Both the position numbers and the translations under genes were made by a program. Shown here in pieces: positions 7,623 to 9,222 of a stretch of DNA of 9,222 bases. This stretch comes from Gammaproteobacteria bacterium. Its GTDB lineage: Bacteria > Pseudomonadota > Gammaproteobacteria > Competibacterales > Competibacteraceae. The notes below the pieces were generated by a model, which worked only from the letters and a program-made list of their open reading frames with translations, did no database searches and was not told the DNA's origin. The stretch lies in the NCBI GenBank assembly GCA_020047885.1, contig JAIFNF010000058.1, positions 1 to 9,222 of the forward strand, read 5' to 3'. Numbering within the stretch: position 1 is the first letter of the stretch; each line of letters starts with the position of its first letter.

Positions 7623-9080
7623 TTATTCAGCGGACAATTCAGGAGTAGCCGCTACCGCTTCCCGCAGTAACTGGCTTGCTCGGTCGAAATCAAAGGCGTT
7701 CAGGGCGTTCCAAAACCCCTCGGTTCGACCTTGCAGCACCGGCTCCAGGACGGTGTGCGACTCTTCCCACAGGAGTTGCGCCTGAAAATCACCATCGGCA
7801 AGCAGTTTATCCAGATAATCGATGACTACTTTGACCTGCGGCCAATCGATGACCGTGGCTACCTGCGCGTTCATGGCAGGCCGGGGGCTGACCGCCAAAC
7901 GGACGCTAAACCAGAAGCGGCTACCCTGGCCGGGGGTGCTGATCACACCGATGTCTCCCGCCATCAGGGACACCAGTCGCCGGCTCAGAGCCAATCCCAG
8001 ACCCGCGCCGTTATACCGGCGGGTGTACGAGTTATCCCCTTGGCTGAAGTGCTCAAATAACCGGGTCTGCTGTTCGGCAGACAGTCCGATCCCCTGATCT
8101 TCGACCTCGAAACACACCAGCGCCGCATCCTTGAACGCCTGAACCTGGCGAACTCGAACCGTGATGCGCCCGGACTCCGAGAACTTGACCGCGTTGTTCA
8201 ACAAGCTGCCGAGAATCTGATTGAGGCGAATCGGGTCGCCTTTCAGCATAACGCACAGTTCGGGATCGACCTCCCGAACCAGTTCCAACCCCTTGCTGAG
8301 CGCACTGTCGCGAATCTCATGTTCAGCATGATCAAGCAACGCTTGCACGTTGAAATCGATGGTTTCAATCTGGAATCGCTCAGCTTCAATTCTGGAGAGA
8401 TCCAGCAGGTTGTTGATCAGGCTGAGCAGATCGCGGGAGGCTTGGCGCATATTTTCCAGGAGGGTTTGGGCGTGTACGTCCTGGAGACGACGACCCAGCA
8501 AATAAGCAAATCCGTTGATATGGTTCATCGGGGTTCGCAGTTCATGGCTCATATTAGCCAGAAAGGCGCTTTTTGCCCGGTTCGCGCTCTCCGCCTCATC
8601 ACGGGCTTCGGCCAATTCACGGGTTCGGGCGTAGACCCGTTCCTCCAGATGATCGCGGTGCTGAGCCAGTTCGGTATTCGCGAGAAGCAACGCTTTGGTG
8701 CGCCGTTCCAGTTCAAGATGCAACCGGATGCGCGACCGCACGACCGCTTGATGGATCGGTTTATGGATAAAGTCCACCGCCCCGGCATCCAGTGCGGCGG
8801 TTTCGCTGTCGATATCGGTGCGGGCGGTGACAAAAATGACGGGAATATTGCGAGTAGCCGGGTTATTTTTAAGCGCCGTGCAGACCGCATAACCGTCCAT
8901 CTCCGGCATCATGACATCCAGCAGGATCAAATCCGGGGTGGGCATTTTCGCCAGCACCGCCAGCGCTTGACGTCCCGAGGTAGCGAAGCTCAACTCATAG
9001 TCATCTTCCAGCATTCCCAGCAGAATTTCGATATTAGCCAAGGTGTCATCGACGATCAGAATACGCGGCGGTGTGGTCAT
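7623..9080 (-). CDS. Receiver-histidine kinase (response regulator fused to sensor kinase)
   Basis: A 485-residue cytoplasmic signalling protein. An N-terminal receiver domain (about 5-122) has the acidic pair Asp11-Asp12, phosphoacceptor Asp55 in [11 protein letters not shown], Thr85 and Lys107. A coiled-coil linker (about 122-168) leads to a HisKA domain with His179 in [10 protein letters not shown] and a HATPase_c domain with N-box [14 protein letters not shown] (328-333), an FEHF box and [10 protein letters not shown] short helical C-terminal module (about 410-480) follows. There is no transmembrane segment, PAS or GAF sensor, so it probably takes its input as phosphate or through protein contact. 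It is the first gene of the run and lies 12 bp upstream of the hybrid kinase, whose Hpt His617 could exchange phosphate with Asp55; this pairing is inference. The ATG at 9080 lies just before the receiver fold and a G-rich stretch upstream may serve as a weak ribosome binding site. No DNA-binding domain is present. Confidence 0.95.
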   Translation of the reverse strand: MTTPPRILIVDDTLANIEILLGMLEDDYELSFATSGRQALAVLAKMPTPDLILLDVMMPEMDGYAVCTALKNNPATRNIPVIFVTARTDIDSETAALDAGAVDFIHKPIHQAVVRSRIRLHLELERRTKALLLANTELAQHRDHLEERVYARTRELAEARDEAESANRAKSAFLANMSHELRTPMNHINGFAYLLGRRLQDVHAQTLLENMRQASRDLLSLINNLLDLSRIEAERFQIETIDFNVQALLDHAEHEIRDSALSKGLELVREVDPELCVMLKGDPIRLNQILGSLLNNAVKFSESGRITVRVRQVQAFKDAALVCFEVEDQGIGLSAEQQTRLFEHFSQGDNSYTRRYNGAGLGLALSRRLVSLMAGDIGVISTPGQGSRFWFSVRLAVSPRPAMNAQVATVIDWPQVKVVIDYLDKLLADGDFQAQLLWEESHTVLEPVLQGRTEGFWNALNAFDFDRASQLLREAVAATPELSAE

Positions 9081-9152
9081 AACCTGCCCCCGTTGGGTTG
9101 TCTGTCAAATCCTGCAATGAAGCCGGTGCGGTTACCCGAATTGCGCGAAAAG

Positions 9153-9200
9153 CCTCGGCCTTCAGGCCGGGGATGAATAGCGCGGCGAACGAAGTTCGCC
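9153..9200. terminator. Tandem hairpins, candidate terminator or mobile-element end
   Basis: Two stable stems lie side by side: CCTCGGCC/GGCCGGGG (9153-9160 with 9165-9172, one wobble, TTCA loop) and GGCGAAC/GTTCGCC (9184-9190 with 9194-9200, GAA loop). On the minus strand the first is followed by CTTTTCGC, and on the plus strand the second is followed by TTCCTTTTGG, so either could end transcription, perhaps in both directions. The CTTCAGGCCGGGGATGAA motif also resembles hairpins near the ends of IS200/IS605-type tnpB elements, but no tnpB is visible. The rest of the 142 bp upstream of the first kinase holds no gene that I can support. Confidence 0.5.
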
Positions 9201-9222
9201 TTCCTTTTGGTTCGCATAGTCG

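Noticed and set aside
9103..9108. TTGACA on the minus strand upstream of the first kinase, a perfect -35 hexamer
   Set aside because: No acceptable -10 box lies 16-18 bp downstream; the spacing would place it at or inside the start codon at 9080.
8319..9176. 285-codon open frame on the plus strand
   Set aside because: Antisense to the receiver-kinase and running into the hairpin region; no domain is recognisable.
9164..9222. Open frame on the minus strand ending RSPRYSSPA at the first TGA
   Set aside because: It could be the tail of a gene outside the window, but it is under 20 codons, overlaps the hairpins and has no recognisable homology.

Overview
The window is a GC-rich (roughly 58% by eye) bacterial segment. 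Protein style, codon use and the dispersed palindromic repeats suggest a proteobacterium, most likely a gammaproteobacterium. This is inference; there is no rRNA or other phylogenetic marker here. Every convincing gene is on the minus strand, so the region reads from right to left. I see no tRNA, rRNA, CRISPR array, integrase or complete insertion sequence.

Layout in transcription order. (1) 9222-9081 is a short upstream region with two tight tandem hairpins. They are either a transcription terminator or the end of a mobile element. (2) 9080-7623 encodes a cytoplasmic receiver-histidine kinase. (3) After a 12-bp gap, 7610-5253 encodes a cytoplasmic PAS-histidine kinase-receiver-Hpt hybrid kinase. 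(4) A 71-residue protein of unknown function (5256-5041) starts with a 4-bp ATGA overlap on the kinase stop codon and has a good ribosome binding site. (5) A large MmeI-like, single-chain restriction-methylation enzyme (5060-1527) overlaps the small gene by 20 bp and probably begins at TTG. (6) A 151-bp intergenic region carries an 8-bp inverted repeat and a plausible sigma-70 promoter. (7) A CheB methylesterase-CheR methyltransferase fusion (1375-1) runs off the left edge.

How the genes may work together: the two soluble kinases carry all phosphotransfer residues needed for a multi-step relay (His169, Asp476 and His617 in the hybrid kinase; His179 and Asp55 in the receiver-kinase). They also share a short helical C-terminal module that looks paralogous. 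No DNA-binding output regulator is visible, so the relay target is outside the window or is a protein partner. The tight packing puts the kinases, the small protein and the restriction-methylation enzyme in one likely transcription unit. That coupling of a phosphorelay to a type IIG-like enzyme is the most unusual aspect of the window. The CheB-CheR fusion seems to have its own promoter.

The second notable theme is repeats inside genes. A G/C-rich palindromic repeat is embedded in frame in the methyltransferase and includes a nine-G tract that could make the enzyme phase variable. A second repeat-like palindrome lies in the linker of the hybrid kinase. A third sits at the very start of the methyltransferase, where the translation start is unclear.
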